NCBI RefSeq assembly: GCF_001700435.1
Contig: NZ_LYPC01000014.1
Span: 1,054,001 to 1,118,000 of the forward strand
From: Paenibacillus pectinilyticus
Lineage (GTDB): Bacteria > Bacillota > Bacilli > Paenibacillales > NBRC-103111
Direction of reading: 5' to 3'
DNA: 64,000 bases
Shown piece after piece: positions 55,770 to 64,000 of this stretch (position 1 is the stretch's first letter; every line of letters starts with the position of its first letter). The notes beneath the pieces are model-generated. The model saw nothing but the letters and a program-made list of their open reading frames with translations. It was not told the DNA's origin and did no database searches. The translations under genes and the position numbers were made by a program.

Positions 55770-55955
55770 ATAACTGGATTATATACAGGAAAAATCATCG
55801 ATTTCAGCTGTTTGATGCAAATAACTGGAAAACCTGACTGTAAATGAGTCGATTTTTTGTCCAAATTCCGAATTTATGAGATTTAGCTAGAGGAAATCCA
55901 TTTGATTTAGAAATCTGGCTAATTTTATCCAATTTAGATACTGGGAATCCAGTTA
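55770..55955. repeat. Degenerate hairpin array, ~51-60 bp spacing
   Basis: In the 434-bp gap 55545-55978, ATAACTGGATT (55770) and ATAACTGGAAA (55821) start units exactly 51 bp apart. Poorer units follow near 55881 and 55938. The last contains ACTGG-GAAT-CCAGT, a perfect small dyad. The layout resembles the 51-52 bp arrays but the sequence differs. The rest of the gap is AT-rich and shows nothing else. Confidence 0.4.
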
Positions 55956-55978
55956 TTTAAATCTGCCATTGTCACGCT

Positions 55979-56932
55979 CTACAAATAAGGCGTCTGCCTT
56001 AAATCTTCGATTTCATCTCGCAGCCCCGTGCGTAAATCGATTTTGGGCTCATAACCAAGGAGTACCTGTGCTTTGGAGATATCGGCCCATGTGTGCCGGG
56101 GCTCTCCAGTGGCTTTGCCCATAAATTGTCTGTCTATGCGATGACCGAAAAGCTCCTCCAGCATGGCGATGCAGTCTAGGACGGATGCTCGTTCCTTACC
56201 GCCAATATTGATCGTTTCCCCTATGATGTTCTCGGCATATGCGGTTGCAGTAATCGCTTCTACACAATCCTTTACATACGTAAAATCGCGGGTTTGCAGT
56301 CCGTCACCATGGATGGGGATTGGTTTATTCTGACGAATATGCTGGATGAATCGGTGAAACGCCATATCAGGGCGCTGTCTTGGCCCATACACCGTGAAGA
56401 AACGCAAAACAACAACAGGGACCCCAACATTATGCGCATATACCTTGCATAATTGCTCACCTGTCAGCTTGCTTACGCCATAGGGGGAGAGCGGAGCTGT
56501 GATAGCATCTTCGTTCACTTGATTCGTTTTCTCGCCATAAACGGAAGAAGTGGAGGCGTAGACGAATTTCTTAATCGGATATTTGGAGCAGCCTTCGAGC
56601 AAGCGCTGAGTGGCTTCGATGTTGTTGGTAACGTAGGTTTTGAACTCTTCCCCCCAGCTGGACCGCACGCCAGGCATGCCGGCTAAGTGATAGACCACAT
56701 CCACTTGGGGAAGAATGTCGTCCCAGTTCGCTTCAAGTAAATCCTGTTGGAGATAAGTGAAGCGGTTGTGCAAAAGAAGGTGACGAAGATTGTATTCCCG
56801 TACATTGACAGGCGTTGGTGATTTCGCAATGAGAGCATCAAGTCCAACCACTTCATGCGTAGGATCTTGCAGCAGTCGCTCACAAAGATGCGATCCGATG
56901 AATCCGGCGGCACCTGTGACTAGTATTTTCAT
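55979..56932 (-). CDS. NAD-dependent epimerase/dehydratase (UDP-sugar epimerase type)
   Basis: This 317-residue extended short-chain dehydrogenase has the NAD motif GAAGFIGSH at the start, then STSSVYGE and the catalytic YGVSK. RFFTVYGPRQRPDMA is typical of UDP-glucuronate or UDP-galactose 4-epimerases. Being downstream of a UDP-glucose dehydrogenase, it may make UDP-galacturonate or a related uronic acid for a surface polysaccharide. The ATG at 56932 follows AAGGAG; upstream in-frame codons lie inside the neighbour's end and are not used. Confidence 0.88.
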   Translation of the reverse strand: MKILVTGAAGFIGSHLCERLLQDPTHEVVGLDALIAKSPTPVNVREYNLRHLLLHNRFTYLQQDLLEANWDDILPQVDVVYHLAGMPGVRSSWGEEFKTYVTNNIEATQRLLEGCSKYPIKKFVYASTSSVYGEKTNQVNEDAITAPLSPYGVSKLTGEQLCKVYAHNVGVPVVVLRFFTVYGPRQRPDMAFHRFIQHIRQNKPIPIHGDGLQTRDFTYVKDCVEAITATAYAENIIGETINIGGKERASVLDCIAMLEELFGHRIDRQFMGKATGEPRHTWADISKAQVLLGYEPKIDLRTGLRDEIEDLRQTPYL

Positions 56933-56960
56933 AGCTAGAAAACTCCTTTCATGAAATGGT

Positions 56961-58253
56961 TTAGCGATTTCCAATGCCGTAATAGTAAAATCCGAGATCA
57001 GTAAGTGATTTACCATCCAGTTTATTTCTGCCATCGAAAATGAAGTAATCTCCCATCACCGATCGCAATTGTGACCAATTTGCTCCGATATAGTCGGTCC
57101 ATTCAGAACAGAGGATGATGGCATCCGCACCATCCAAGGTGTCTTCTAGGGAGTCAAACTGTTGTACAAATTCTCCTTGTAAATAAGAAGGAAGTTTAGC
57201 GATCGGGTCATGTACACGAAGGATGGCTTGTTTTTCCAACAAGTGTTGCATAATGGCAAGGGAAGGGGCTTCTCTTAAATCATCTGTATTGGGCTTAAAT
57301 GAAATGCCAAGAATCGCGATTGTTCTGTGGTCAAAGCCTCCAAGCTTTTCCTCCCACACGTTCAGAAAATAAGAAGCCTGCGAGTTGTTAACTTCCGTAA
57401 CTTTTTCAAGAATACTAAGTTGGATGTCGTTCTCTTTGGCCGTATAAAGCAAAGCTTTACTATCCTTGGGGAAACAGGAGCCCCCATAACCGATTCCTGC
57501 TCTAAGGAAGTGAGGTCCTATGCGGTGATCCATGCCCATGCCTTTCGTAACGTCTGAGATGTTTACCCCGATCTTGTCACAAAGCCTAGATAATTCATTG
57601 ACATACGAAATCTTCGTAGCTAGGAAGGCATTTGAAGCATATTTAATCATTTCCGCTGTTTTGGGTTTGGTGACGAGGACAGGGGCATTAATCGAACGAT
57701 ATAAAGTTTTGAGCGTATCCACGGCTTGCTTACTGTTACTGCCAATGATAATCCGGTCAGGATGCAGAGAATCATAGAGCGCGCTGCCTTCGCGCAGAAA
57801 CTCTGGATTGGACACCACATCGAAAGGATGCGGGGACGTTTGTGCTTCGCGAATCCATTGGCGCACTTTGCGATTCGTATCTATAGGAACTGTGCTTTTA
57901 ACAGCAACCAGCTTATAATCATTCATATTTGTGCCGATGTGTTCAGCGACATTACGTACGTATTGAAGATCAGCGCTTCCATTAATATCTGAAGGTGTTC
58001 CTACACAAAGGAAAATAACGCTATGTTCACGGATCGCCTGAATAGGGTCTGAAGTGAAACGGATATTGTCCGATTGGAGGTGTTGACTCAACAAAATGTC
58101 TAATCCAGGCTCATAGAATGAAAGCTTGCCCTCAGATAGGGACTGTATTTTCAAAGCATCTGTATCTAACCCAGTTACCTTCCAACCTAGTTCAGCAAAA
58201 ACTAACCCCGTAGTAACGCCCACATAGCCCATTCCGATAATTAAAATGTTCAT
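56961..58253 (-). CDS. ugd: UDP-glucose 6-dehydrogenase
   Basis: This 430-residue enzyme oxidises UDP-glucose to UDP-glucuronate with two NAD. It has the N-terminal dinucleotide motif GMGYVGVTTG, VGTPSDINGSADL, and the catalytic Cys260 in GYGGSCFPKD. The C-terminal UDP-binding domain has AILGISFKPNTDDLREAP. Its start overlaps the stop of the upstream nucleotidyltransferase gene by 4 bp (ATGA), and the epimerase gene follows 28 bp later. The three form an operon for nucleotide sugars of an exopolysaccharide or teichuronic acid-like polymer. Confidence 0.95.
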   Translation of the reverse strand: MNILIIGMGYVGVTTGLVFAELGWKVTGLDTDALKIQSLSEGKLSFYEPGLDILLSQHLQSDNIRFTSDPIQAIREHSVIFLCVGTPSDINGSADLQYVRNVAEHIGTNMNDYKLVAVKSTVPIDTNRKVRQWIREAQTSPHPFDVVSNPEFLREGSALYDSLHPDRIIIGSNSKQAVDTLKTLYRSINAPVLVTKPKTAEMIKYASNAFLATKISYVNELSRLCDKIGVNISDVTKGMGMDHRIGPHFLRAGIGYGGSCFPKDSKALLYTAKENDIQLSILEKVTEVNNSQASYFLNVWEEKLGGFDHRTIAILGISFKPNTDDLREAPSLAIMQHLLEKQAILRVHDPIAKLPSYLQGEFVQQFDSLEDTLDGADAIILCSEWTDYIGANWSQLRSVMGDYFIFDGRNKLDGKSLTDLGFYYYGIGNR

Positions 58254-59239
58254 TTTCCTGACCCTCCGTTGCTTTGTATAAAAACAGACTGTGGACTAAT
58301 AATCGAGTTCGTCATGGGATAATGATTCGGATTCAGAATGGCATACTCGAGCAAAATACTGTTCTCCAGGGTGCAGCTTTCGAGTTTAACATTGGGACCG
58401 ATCGTCACATAGGGACCGATGACACAGTCGATTAATTCTGCACTTGGATCTATACAAGATGGATGGATAATTACAGTTCTAATATGTGTGTCGCTCACAC
58501 TGTAATCCAATGTACCTTCTTCTTCCATCTGATCTAGCATCCATTTATTGGCCCCTAACCAGCCATCCATCGTACCTACATCGGAGAAGTTTTTATCTGT
58601 TATTTGATAGGCGACTGAATATTGGTGATGTATCAACCACTGAATCGCATCCGTAATTTCGTACTCGCCACGGGCAGAGGGACTGATCGCATGAATCGCT
58701 TTGAATATGCTAGGCTTAAAAGCATAAGCCCCCAGCACGGCAAGGTTGGACTTGGGTACTGTTGGTTTCTCTACGAGTGCTATGATGGTGTCCCCGTCGA
58801 CTTCTGCAATACCAAAATCTTTCGGATTCGCGACTTCGCGTAATAGAATAGCTGCATCGTGCCCTTCCTCTGTAATCGCGTGACATAAGCCATCTAGCTT
58901 TTGTGTGATCAAATTATCACCGAGCATTAAGACGAATGATTCACCTGCTATGAAAGGCTCCGAATATTTCACGGCGTCTGAGATGCCTAAGGGGTCTTTT
59001 TGAAATATATACGTAATACGAACCTGCCATCGCTCGCCAAGGCCTACTTCTTCCATAAACATGTCATAGTGATTGCGCCGGATCACGATGCCAATTTCGT
59101 AAATACCTAACTCGACCAACTTCTCAATTCCGTAAAAAATAAGCGGTTTATTAGCCACAGGAAGCAATCCCTTCGGCTTAATATTAGAGAATGGCTGGAG
59201 TCGAGTGCCCTTACCCGCACAAAGAATTAATCCTTTCAT
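58250..59239 (-). CDS. Sugar-1-phosphate nucleotidyltransferase (RmlA/GlmU-like, long form)
   Basis: This 329-residue enzyme activates a sugar 1-phosphate to an NDP-sugar. The N-terminal half has the pyrophosphorylase signature LCAGKGTRLQPFSNIKPKGLLPVANKP, LMLGDN and VEKPTVPKS. Residues from about 250 form a short left-handed beta-helix-like tail (IGPYVTIGPNVKLESCTLENSILLE), as in the long form annotated glucose-1-phosphate thymidylyltransferase. GGAGG precedes the ATG. It leads the operon with ugd and the epimerase, so it may supply UDP-glucose or a related donor. The nucleotide preference cannot be read. Confidence 0.88.
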   Translation of the reverse strand: MKGLILCAGKGTRLQPFSNIKPKGLLPVANKPLIFYGIEKLVELGIYEIGIVIRRNHYDMFMEEVGLGERWQVRITYIFQKDPLGISDAVKYSEPFIAGESFVLMLGDNLITQKLDGLCHAITEEGHDAAILLREVANPKDFGIAEVDGDTIIALVEKPTVPKSNLAVLGAYAFKPSIFKAIHAISPSARGEYEITDAIQWLIHHQYSVAYQITDKNFSDVGTMDGWLGANKWMLDQMEEEGTLDYSVSDTHIRTVIIHPSCIDPSAELIDCVIGPYVTIGPNVKLESCTLENSILLEYAILNPNHYPMTNSIISPQSVFIQSNGGSGK

Positions 59240-59474
59240 AGCTATGACCTCCTTGTCTGCTTATAGACCTATTGTTAATTTATGATGAAAAATCTTAATT
59301 GGAAGGGCGATTAGCAAGGTACGTTCCGCTTTCTAACTGTTATTTTTTGCATATCGTGCTTCTGGGACAAATACAATCCGCAAATCTACGTGATCAACAG
59401 CCTAAGCATGGCTACAGGAAAATCATAGTATACAGAGAGACAATATAAGTGTCGCACTCGACAGAGGGAGAGGA

Positions 59475-60284
59475 ATGATTAATTTGCTAGATCTGGACGC
59501 AATTAAAAGCTATTTAAAAGGAAATGCAGAGGTAGTTGAAATCAAAGTGGAGTTTATCAACGGGGACAAGATGAGTCTTGATTTGGATGAAGTTGAAATG
59601 AGAGATGAGGCTATTCGTGCATTTCTTGGAGAACTTGATTGGGATTTAGTCGATGAAGTAGAAGTTGAACTTGCTGACGGCACCAAAAAGGAGTTTGGTG
59701 AAGAGGACGACGAAGATGACGAGGAAGAAGATGGAGATACAGACGGGGAAGACGACGAAGAAGATGAAGATGAAGAAGATGGAGATACAGATGAAGAAGA
59801 CGACGAAGATGAAGACGAAGATGAAGACGATGATTCAGATGATGAAGTAACAATATCGGCATTAGGTGGAGATGACGAAGAAGAGTCCGACGAAGATGAC
59901 GAAGAAGAGTCTGATGATGAAGACGAAGAAGAGTCTGATGAAGATGACGAAGAAGAGTCCGACGAAGATGACGAAGAAGAGTCCGACGATGAAGACGAAG
60001 AAGAGTCCGACGAAGATGACGAAGAAGAGTCCGACGATGAAGACGAAGAAGAGTCCGACGAAGATGACGAAGAAGAGTCTGATGATGAAGACGAAGAAGA
60101 GTCCGACGAAGATGACGAAGAAGAGTCTGACGATGAAGACGAAGAAGAGTCCGATGATGAAGACGAGGAAGAGTCTGACGATGAAGACGAAGAAGAGTCC
60201 GATGATGAAGACGAGGAAGAGTCCGATGATGAAGACGAAGAAGAGTCTGACGATGAAGACGAAGAAGAGTCTGACGAGGACTAA
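59475..60284 (+). CDS. Extremely acidic Asp/Glu/Ser repeat protein
   Basis: This 269-residue protein has a folded-looking start (1-75; MINLLDLDAIKSYLKGNAEVVEIKV, then LADGTKKEFG). From residue 76 it is almost only Asp and Glu with Ser. Residues from about 133 on are about 17 copies of an 8-residue unit, EEESDDED or EEESDEDD. There is no signal peptide or membrane segment. The tail must be disordered and strongly negative, able to bind Ca or basic proteins. GAGGGAGAGG precedes the ATG. It diverges from the nucleotide-sugar operon and faces the CotS/CotSA-like genes, so a spore-surface role is possible, but this is speculative. Confidence 0.8.
   Translation: MINLLDLDAIKSYLKGNAEVVEIKVEFINGDKMSLDLDEVEMRDEAIRAFLGELDWDLVDEVEVELADGTKKEFGEEDDEDDEEEDGDTDGEDDEEDEDEEDGDTDEEDDEDEDEDEDDDSDDEVTISALGGDDEEESDEDDEEESDDEDEEESDEDDEEESDEDDEEESDDEDEEESDEDDEEESDDEDEEESDEDDEEESDDEDEEESDEDDEEESDDEDEEESDDEDEEESDDEDEEESDDEDEEESDDEDEEESDDEDEEESDED
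59871..60281 (+). repeat. 24-bp tandem repeat inside the acidic protein gene
   Basis: About 17 copies of a 24-bp unit (GACGAAGAAGAGTCCGACGA and variants) encode the 8-residue repeat. Two subtypes alternate on the left, while the right end is six copies of one subtype, a sign of recent unequal exchange. The repeat also keeps unrelated frames open on both strands. Confidence 0.93.
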
Positions 60285-60510
60285 GCCTTCTATACTCTGG
60301 GGGCTTCACTAACATATTTACCAGGACATACACTAGTCTTGGTGCGAAAATTCAATAAAGCTGGAAAATCTCCCATTATATTTCTGGTTAGCCGTTCGTG
60401 CAGGAACTGCTCAGAAATTGAGGGATTTTTCACGTTAACTTCCATCTAAAAATGGGTTGCACGTGGCTAGCACGAGAGCAGCAACTAGAATTGCAACTGT
60501 TGCACCCTAA

Positions 60511-60570
60511 TTAGTCGATTTTATCGACTAACAGACCGAGAAAAGCTGCCGCTGCACCTAATTTAGTCGA
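60511..60570. repeat. Two-unit remnant of the 52-bp hairpin family
   Basis: TTAGTCGA (60511-60518) and TCGACTAA (60524-60531) form a perfect 8-bp dyad. A second TTAGTCGA lies at 60563-60570, exactly 52 bp on. Both are preceded by TGCACC-like sequence. The core equals the dyad core of the 26.7 kb array. It lies in the 383-bp gap (60285-60667) between convergent genes, with a terminator at the right; the left part of the gap shows nothing else. Confidence 0.55.
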
Positions 60571-60590
60571 TGCCCCCAAAAAAACGTAGA

Positions 60591-60639
60591 AAAAAGGGCT
60601 GCTACCCAGCAGACGATGTCATCTGTGGGACAGCCCTTT
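60591..60639 (-). terminator. Terminator of the CotSA-like gene
   Basis: AAAGGGCTG and CAGCCCTTT arms flank a long loop with inner ACCC/GGGA pairing. On the minus strand a T-run follows. Confidence 0.8.
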
Positions 60640-60667
60640 CTACGGAGTTTACAAATTGTGAATCAGC

Positions 60668-61810
60668 TTAGCGTTGTTCCCAGACAGCCAGAATTTCCTG
60701 TGCGACGCGTTCCCAAGTGAAATTTCGTTCGGCTAGGCGGCGGCCGTTGATTCCCATTTGACGCGCATGGCCAAGGTCGGAAAGCATCGTATTAAGCCCG
60801 CGCGCGTACTCCTTGGGATCTTCTGGATTATTGATGAGCAAGCCGTTATTGTTGATCACAATTTCTGGATTTCCGCCTCTGGCTGTTGTAAGAAACGGCA
60901 GTCCAGCAGCCATGGCCTCATAGTGCACTCGCGCTAACGGCTCTTGCCAAATGGATGTACACACAAATACATCTCCCGCACAGAACCACCGATGAACATC
61001 GTGTGCTTGCACATACCCTGTCGTAATAACCGGAAGAGGTGCGCGTCCGGCAAGTGCTCTGACGTATGCTACGTAGTCACTGATGGTATCATCATTGAAC
61101 CAGGCTCCCCCGACAACCACGAGTACTGCATCGGAATGCGTGACGTCTGACATCGCACGGACTAAGACGTGCGGGCCTTTATTGCGGGTTAACCGACCCA
61201 CAAATAAGATGACCTTTTTAGAAGAAAGATTATATTCAGCTCGGATACTCTCTCTTGCTTGCAAAGCACTAGCGGACTCCATCCATGGCGCGAATCGGTC
61301 CAAGTCAACGCCAGAGTAGATCGTACGGAGCTTGCTAGCCACATGTGGATAATAATCGGTTATCGCATCCCCAATATACTTACTAATGGTGATAATACGC
61401 TCTGTTTGTTCAATTACAGCGTTACCAACCGGATTCGCCAGCTTAAAAGGATTAAACATATCGTTGTGCATGCTCAGAATGATTCGAGAATTGGGCGCAA
61501 CGCTGCGAACTGGCAGAACCAGCAACGGGCGATTATAAATTTGAATAATATCATAATGTTCCGATGTATGCTCTAGGAAATGGACGACCCCTGCCTTATA
61601 GGGCTCAAGTAATCCCTCAGAATCTACACGGACATAACGGATGCCGTCGACCACTTCATCATTGGGTAAATCGGGGTCTGTTCGGCCAAGGATCGTAATT
61701 CTGTGATGCTTGCTGAGCAGTGAAGCTACCCCACAAATATAAGTTTGGATGGCTCCCCCACGAATGTTCGGAACTGGCAGCTTTTCTGTACAAATCATCA
61801 GAATGTTCAC
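60668..61810 (-). CDS. cotSA: CotSA-like family 4 glycosyltransferase
   Basis: This 380-residue GT-B glycosyltransferase has an acceptor domain start of PVPNIRGGAIQTY. Its donor domain begins at about 190 (KKVILFVGRLTRNKGPHVLVRAM) and has the E-x7-E motif in EPLARVHYEAMAAGLPFLT. It resembles CotSA, a spore coat protein of Bacillus related to glycosyltransferases. The GTG start follows GGAAGGTG. The gene lies 20 bp after the CotS-like gene, the same pairing as in Bacillus subtilis, which supports a role in the spore coat. A general surface-glycan role is the alternative. Confidence 0.82.
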   Translation of the reverse strand: MNILMICTEKLPVPNIRGGAIQTYICGVASLLSKHHRITILGRTDPDLPNDEVVDGIRYVRVDSEGLLEPYKAGVVHFLEHTSEHYDIIQIYNRPLLVLPVRSVAPNSRIILSMHNDMFNPFKLANPVGNAVIEQTERIITISKYIGDAITDYYPHVASKLRTIYSGVDLDRFAPWMESASALQARESIRAEYNLSSKKVILFVGRLTRNKGPHVLVRAMSDVTHSDAVLVVVGGAWFNDDTISDYVAYVRALAGRAPLPVITTGYVQAHDVHRWFCAGDVFVCTSIWQEPLARVHYEAMAAGLPFLTTARGGNPEIVINNNGLLINNPEDPKEYARGLNTMLSDLGHARQMGINGRRLAERNFTWERVAQEILAVWEQR

Positions 61811-61830
61811 AAGTTAACACCTTCCTTTCT

Positions 61831-63804
61831 TTAAGCAGTTCGATGCTTGGGTTTAAGCTGCTTTTTCTTCATCGGATAGGCCTTCTTATTTCTAGCTAAG
61901 TGTTGCAAGTTTTTCTTCAAAGGTTTGCTGTAGCGGTGTTTGATGACTTTGCTCCGTTTTTTGATCGTTTTACGAATAGGAACAATGACTCTGATATAGC
62001 GCTGTTTTTTGTTGCTCCAAATGAGTTTGTAGCGGGTGCGTCTTTTCCATTTGACCAGCTTTTTAAGCTTTCTTTTTTTCCAAACGGTATACTTTCTAGA
62101 TGGTTTAGCTCGGAAAGCTCTACGCTTTTTAGGTACACGTAAAGTGAATTTCTTCTTAGCTCTTGCTGGGACAAGTACGAGGGCAGGAACAGGAGCGAAG
62201 TCTGCAGGCATTGGAATGGCTGGCATCACTGGGACAGTCGTATCTCCAGGCAATGTTGGTGAATAAGGAATTGCAATCAGCTCAGAAGATTCCGAATAAA
62301 CAGCCTCTTGTGCTAAAGGATGTGCATATGGCTCGGCAGCAGCATCCGAGAAGGCTGGTTTCGGTGTAAATGGAAGCGCATAAGGTTCTTCAGCTTCTGA
62401 GTAAGCTGGAATTCGGATTGGATCCGTAGTCTCCGAGTAGTGAGGTTCTTGATCAGGTAATGCCGCAACAAGATCGGGAGTCTCCGTAAATACTGGCTCT
62501 GAAATAGGCAAGCTGGGCGTACTGTATGCAGGCTCTGAAATAGGCAAGCTGGGCGTACTGTATACAGGCTCAGAAATAGGCAAGCTAGGCGTACTGTACG
62601 GACGCTCTGAATAGGCAGGTATCGTGAGATCTCCGGGAAGAACTGAAGCGGGACGCTCGATGATGAGTGGTTGGGTAATATCCAGCGTGTAGTCGCCTGC
62701 AGGATAATTTGCTTTATCTTTTTCCAGCTCCGCTAAAGCTTGCCATTTACTCGTTTCTGTTGTCAGAACTCTCTGCAGAATAGGTCCGAGCTCAAGCTCA
62801 AGGAAGGGGATTGGATTAAACACGATTTCTTTCACATGCTTGTAAAACTCATTCGGAAAGGCCATGTCGATCCATAGGATCTCAAATGTCTCTTGATCCA
62901 GCGGGTTGGCTTGGTGATAGGCCTCGATCATACCGCGAATCCAGGTCACATCCCATACGCCCATATCATCCATGGTACTTGTAATCAATTTACGTAAATC
63001 ACGGATCGGTAGATCGTAGGAAACGCCGTCTAAGTCGATGACCCAGATACCGCCTGGTCCCATTTGACCATTCGACCATCCGAAATCCTGATGGGCAAGT
63101 CCCCAATGCGGCTCCCCTTTGGAGAGCATAGTGGTGTAAGGCGAGTTTTGAAAACGAAGATAGATGTCATTGGCTTGGCGCTTAAACTCTTCAATGACCT
63201 CAAGTAAGCTTGCACTTGCTGTCGTTTCTGGATAGGCCAAAGCGATGTCTTTGAACCAGCCAATTTTGGAAATGATTTTTTCGTAATATTTTCCCCAACC
63301 GAAGATCCGAGAAGATTTTTCCGAGCCGGCAGGAGGTACATAGCCTCTGGAATTCTTGTGAAATTCACCTAAGCCATAGCACAGCTGAGCAGCGCCTTCT
63401 AAATCAATTTTAGATACAGGTACGAGGGGTTCAATCCAGTCTGTTACGATCCACAGCTTTCCACCAGCTTCAACGTAGTAATTCCCTTCTTTGGTAGGAA
63501 TGAACGAAGGTACGCGGTAACCTAAGCCAGACATGTATGCTTGTGCACCGATGCTGAAAAGACTTCTTCTAGGCCGTCTATGCAAACATTTGATACTAAG
63601 ATTGCCCTTGTTCGTGTTAATTTTCCAGATAGCTCCGCCTTTGTCAGGCTTGGAGGTGATCAAAACCATATCATATACCTGCATGTCGTATCGTTCCATA
63701 ACCACACGTGCCAACATCTCTAACCCTGGGGGAACATACATATTAGCTACGACGCCTGGATCTAAAACGTCATTGATCCAAGGGACGACTTGATAATTTT
63801 CCAT
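61831..63804 (-). CDS. cotS: CotS-family spore coat protein with Pro-rich repeats and very basic tail
   Basis: This protein is 657 residues, against about 350 for Bacillus CotS. Residues 1 to about 355 form an APH/choline kinase-like fold (LLITSKPDKGGAIWKI lobe, catalytic LAHQDFGWSN with H-x-D-x4-N, then VIDLDGVSYD). From about 380 to 530 it is Pro/Ser/Glu-rich, with three copies of YSTPSLPISEP and related PAYSE motifs. The final 110 residues or so are packed with Lys and Arg (KKKFTLRVPKKRRAF, RTIKKRSK-like blocks). GGAG eight bases upstream selects the ATG at 63804. The tail may bind nucleic acid, anionic polymer or the acidic protein encoded nearby. Confidence 0.85.
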   Translation of the reverse strand: MENYQVVPWINDVLDPGVVANMYVPPGLEMLARVVMERYDMQVYDMVLITSKPDKGGAIWKINTNKGNLSIKCLHRRPRRSLFSIGAQAYMSGLGYRVPSFIPTKEGNYYVEAGGKLWIVTDWIEPLVPVSKIDLEGAAQLCYGLGEFHKNSRGYVPPAGSEKSSRIFGWGKYYEKIISKIGWFKDIALAYPETTASASLLEVIEEFKRQANDIYLRFQNSPYTTMLSKGEPHWGLAHQDFGWSNGQMGPGGIWVIDLDGVSYDLPIRDLRKLITSTMDDMGVWDVTWIRGMIEAYHQANPLDQETFEILWIDMAFPNEFYKHVKEIVFNPIPFLELELGPILQRVLTTETSKWQALAELEKDKANYPAGDYTLDITQPLIIERPASVLPGDLTIPAYSERPYSTPSLPISEPVYSTPSLPISEPAYSTPSLPISEPVFTETPDLVAALPDQEPHYSETTDPIRIPAYSEAEEPYALPFTPKPAFSDAAAEPYAHPLAQEAVYSESSELIAIPYSPTLPGDTTVPVMPAIPMPADFAPVPALVLVPARAKKKFTLRVPKKRRAFRAKPSRKYTVWKKRKLKKLVKWKRRTRYKLIWSNKKQRYIRVIVPIRKTIKKRSKVIKHRYSKPLKKNLQHLARNKKAYPMKKKQLKPKHRTA

Positions 63805-64000
63805 CACCATCACTCCATAACGTATTTTAAAAGTGAATTGTACGATCTAAGCATTTCCTCTGATGCTGCGAAATTACGATTGATCCATTCCTACGTACAC
63901 TTGGCTTCATGTGCTTACGAACAATCACCCCGCATATACAGATTAGGTTTATCTCTCCCTATGCATATGTCATTAGGAGAATAGTTGATATGTACAAGAG

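Noticed and set aside
56933-57034. 34-residue N-terminal extension of the epimerase
   Set aside because: It would overlap the ugd 3' end, and the GAAGFIGSH motif follows directly after the ATG at 56932, which has AAGGAG upstream.
59611-60333. Minus-strand 240-codon His/Leu/Arg-rich frame and plus-strand Lys/Ser/Thr-rich frame
   Set aside because: Both are shadows of the 24-bp repeat in the acidic protein gene, which has a folded N-terminus and a good ribosome binding site.
63805-64000. Sporulation promoter (sigma-E or sigma-K) upstream of cotS
   Set aside because: A CGTACAAT-like -10 is present on the minus strand, but no matching -35 was found at the right spacing.

Overview
The window looks like chromosome of a spore-forming, soil-type Firmicute of the Paenibacillus kind. 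This is an inference from gene content: YesM/YesN-type two-component systems, many AraC-family regulators, CUT1-type sugar importers, LplABC-like genes, SLH-anchored surface proteins, an LtaS-type enzyme, and a CotS/CotSA-like spore coat pair. No rRNA, tRNA, insertion sequence, prophage or CRISPR array was seen.

Layout. 1-4.7 kb: a partial sulfatase diverges from an AraC regulator, followed by an ADP-ribosylglycohydrolase-family gene that overlaps tail-to-tail with another AraC regulator. 4.8-12.7 kb: a sensor kinase and response regulator, a sugar-binding lipoprotein behind a cre-like site, two permeases and a GH105 unsaturated uronyl hydrolase. 13.2-26.6 kb: a rhamnogalacturonan/pectin locus with a GH42 beta-galactosidase, LplB/LplC/LplA-like importer, membrane-bound AraC regulator, YetA/PL26-like exo-lyase, FG-GAP propeller protein and SGNH acetylesterase. 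27.7-39.3 kb: cell-surface functions, with an SLH protein carrying a repeated domain, a small membrane protein, a short FtsH-like AAA metalloprotease, a beta-helix protein with FN3, F5/8C, cohesin and dockerin modules, a cohesin-SLH anchor, and an LtaS-type phosphoglycerol transferase. 39.5-54.7 kb: amino-sugar catabolism, with two TIM-barrel isomerases, two Gfo/Idh/MocA oxidoreductases, NagB, NagA, an AraC regulator, a ROK repressor diverging from a third importer, and two sulfatases. 55-59.2 kb: a lipoprotein and a nucleotide-sugar operon (nucleotidyltransferase, UDP-glucose dehydrogenase, epimerase). 59.5-63.8 kb: an extremely acidic repeat protein facing the CotS/CotSA-like pair, whose CotS member ends in a very basic tail.

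How the genes work together. The import clusters share one logic: surface or extracellular depolymerisation, CUT1 uptake with no local ATPase (probably a shared MsmX-like ATPase), intracellular trimming, and control by YesMN/AraC/ROK regulators plus CcpA-like sites. Three sulfatases and NagA/NagB suggest sulfated, amino-sugar-containing glycans as a second substrate class beside pectin.

The most unusual signal is non-coding. Tandem arrays of hairpin-forming units with a 51-52 bp period occur at 12.85, 26.69, 27.28, 46.56, 55.77 and 60.51 kb. Several share an AGTCG...CGACT dyad core, and nearly all lie between convergent genes. They look like one diverging family of intergenic elements whose period is close to five helical turns.
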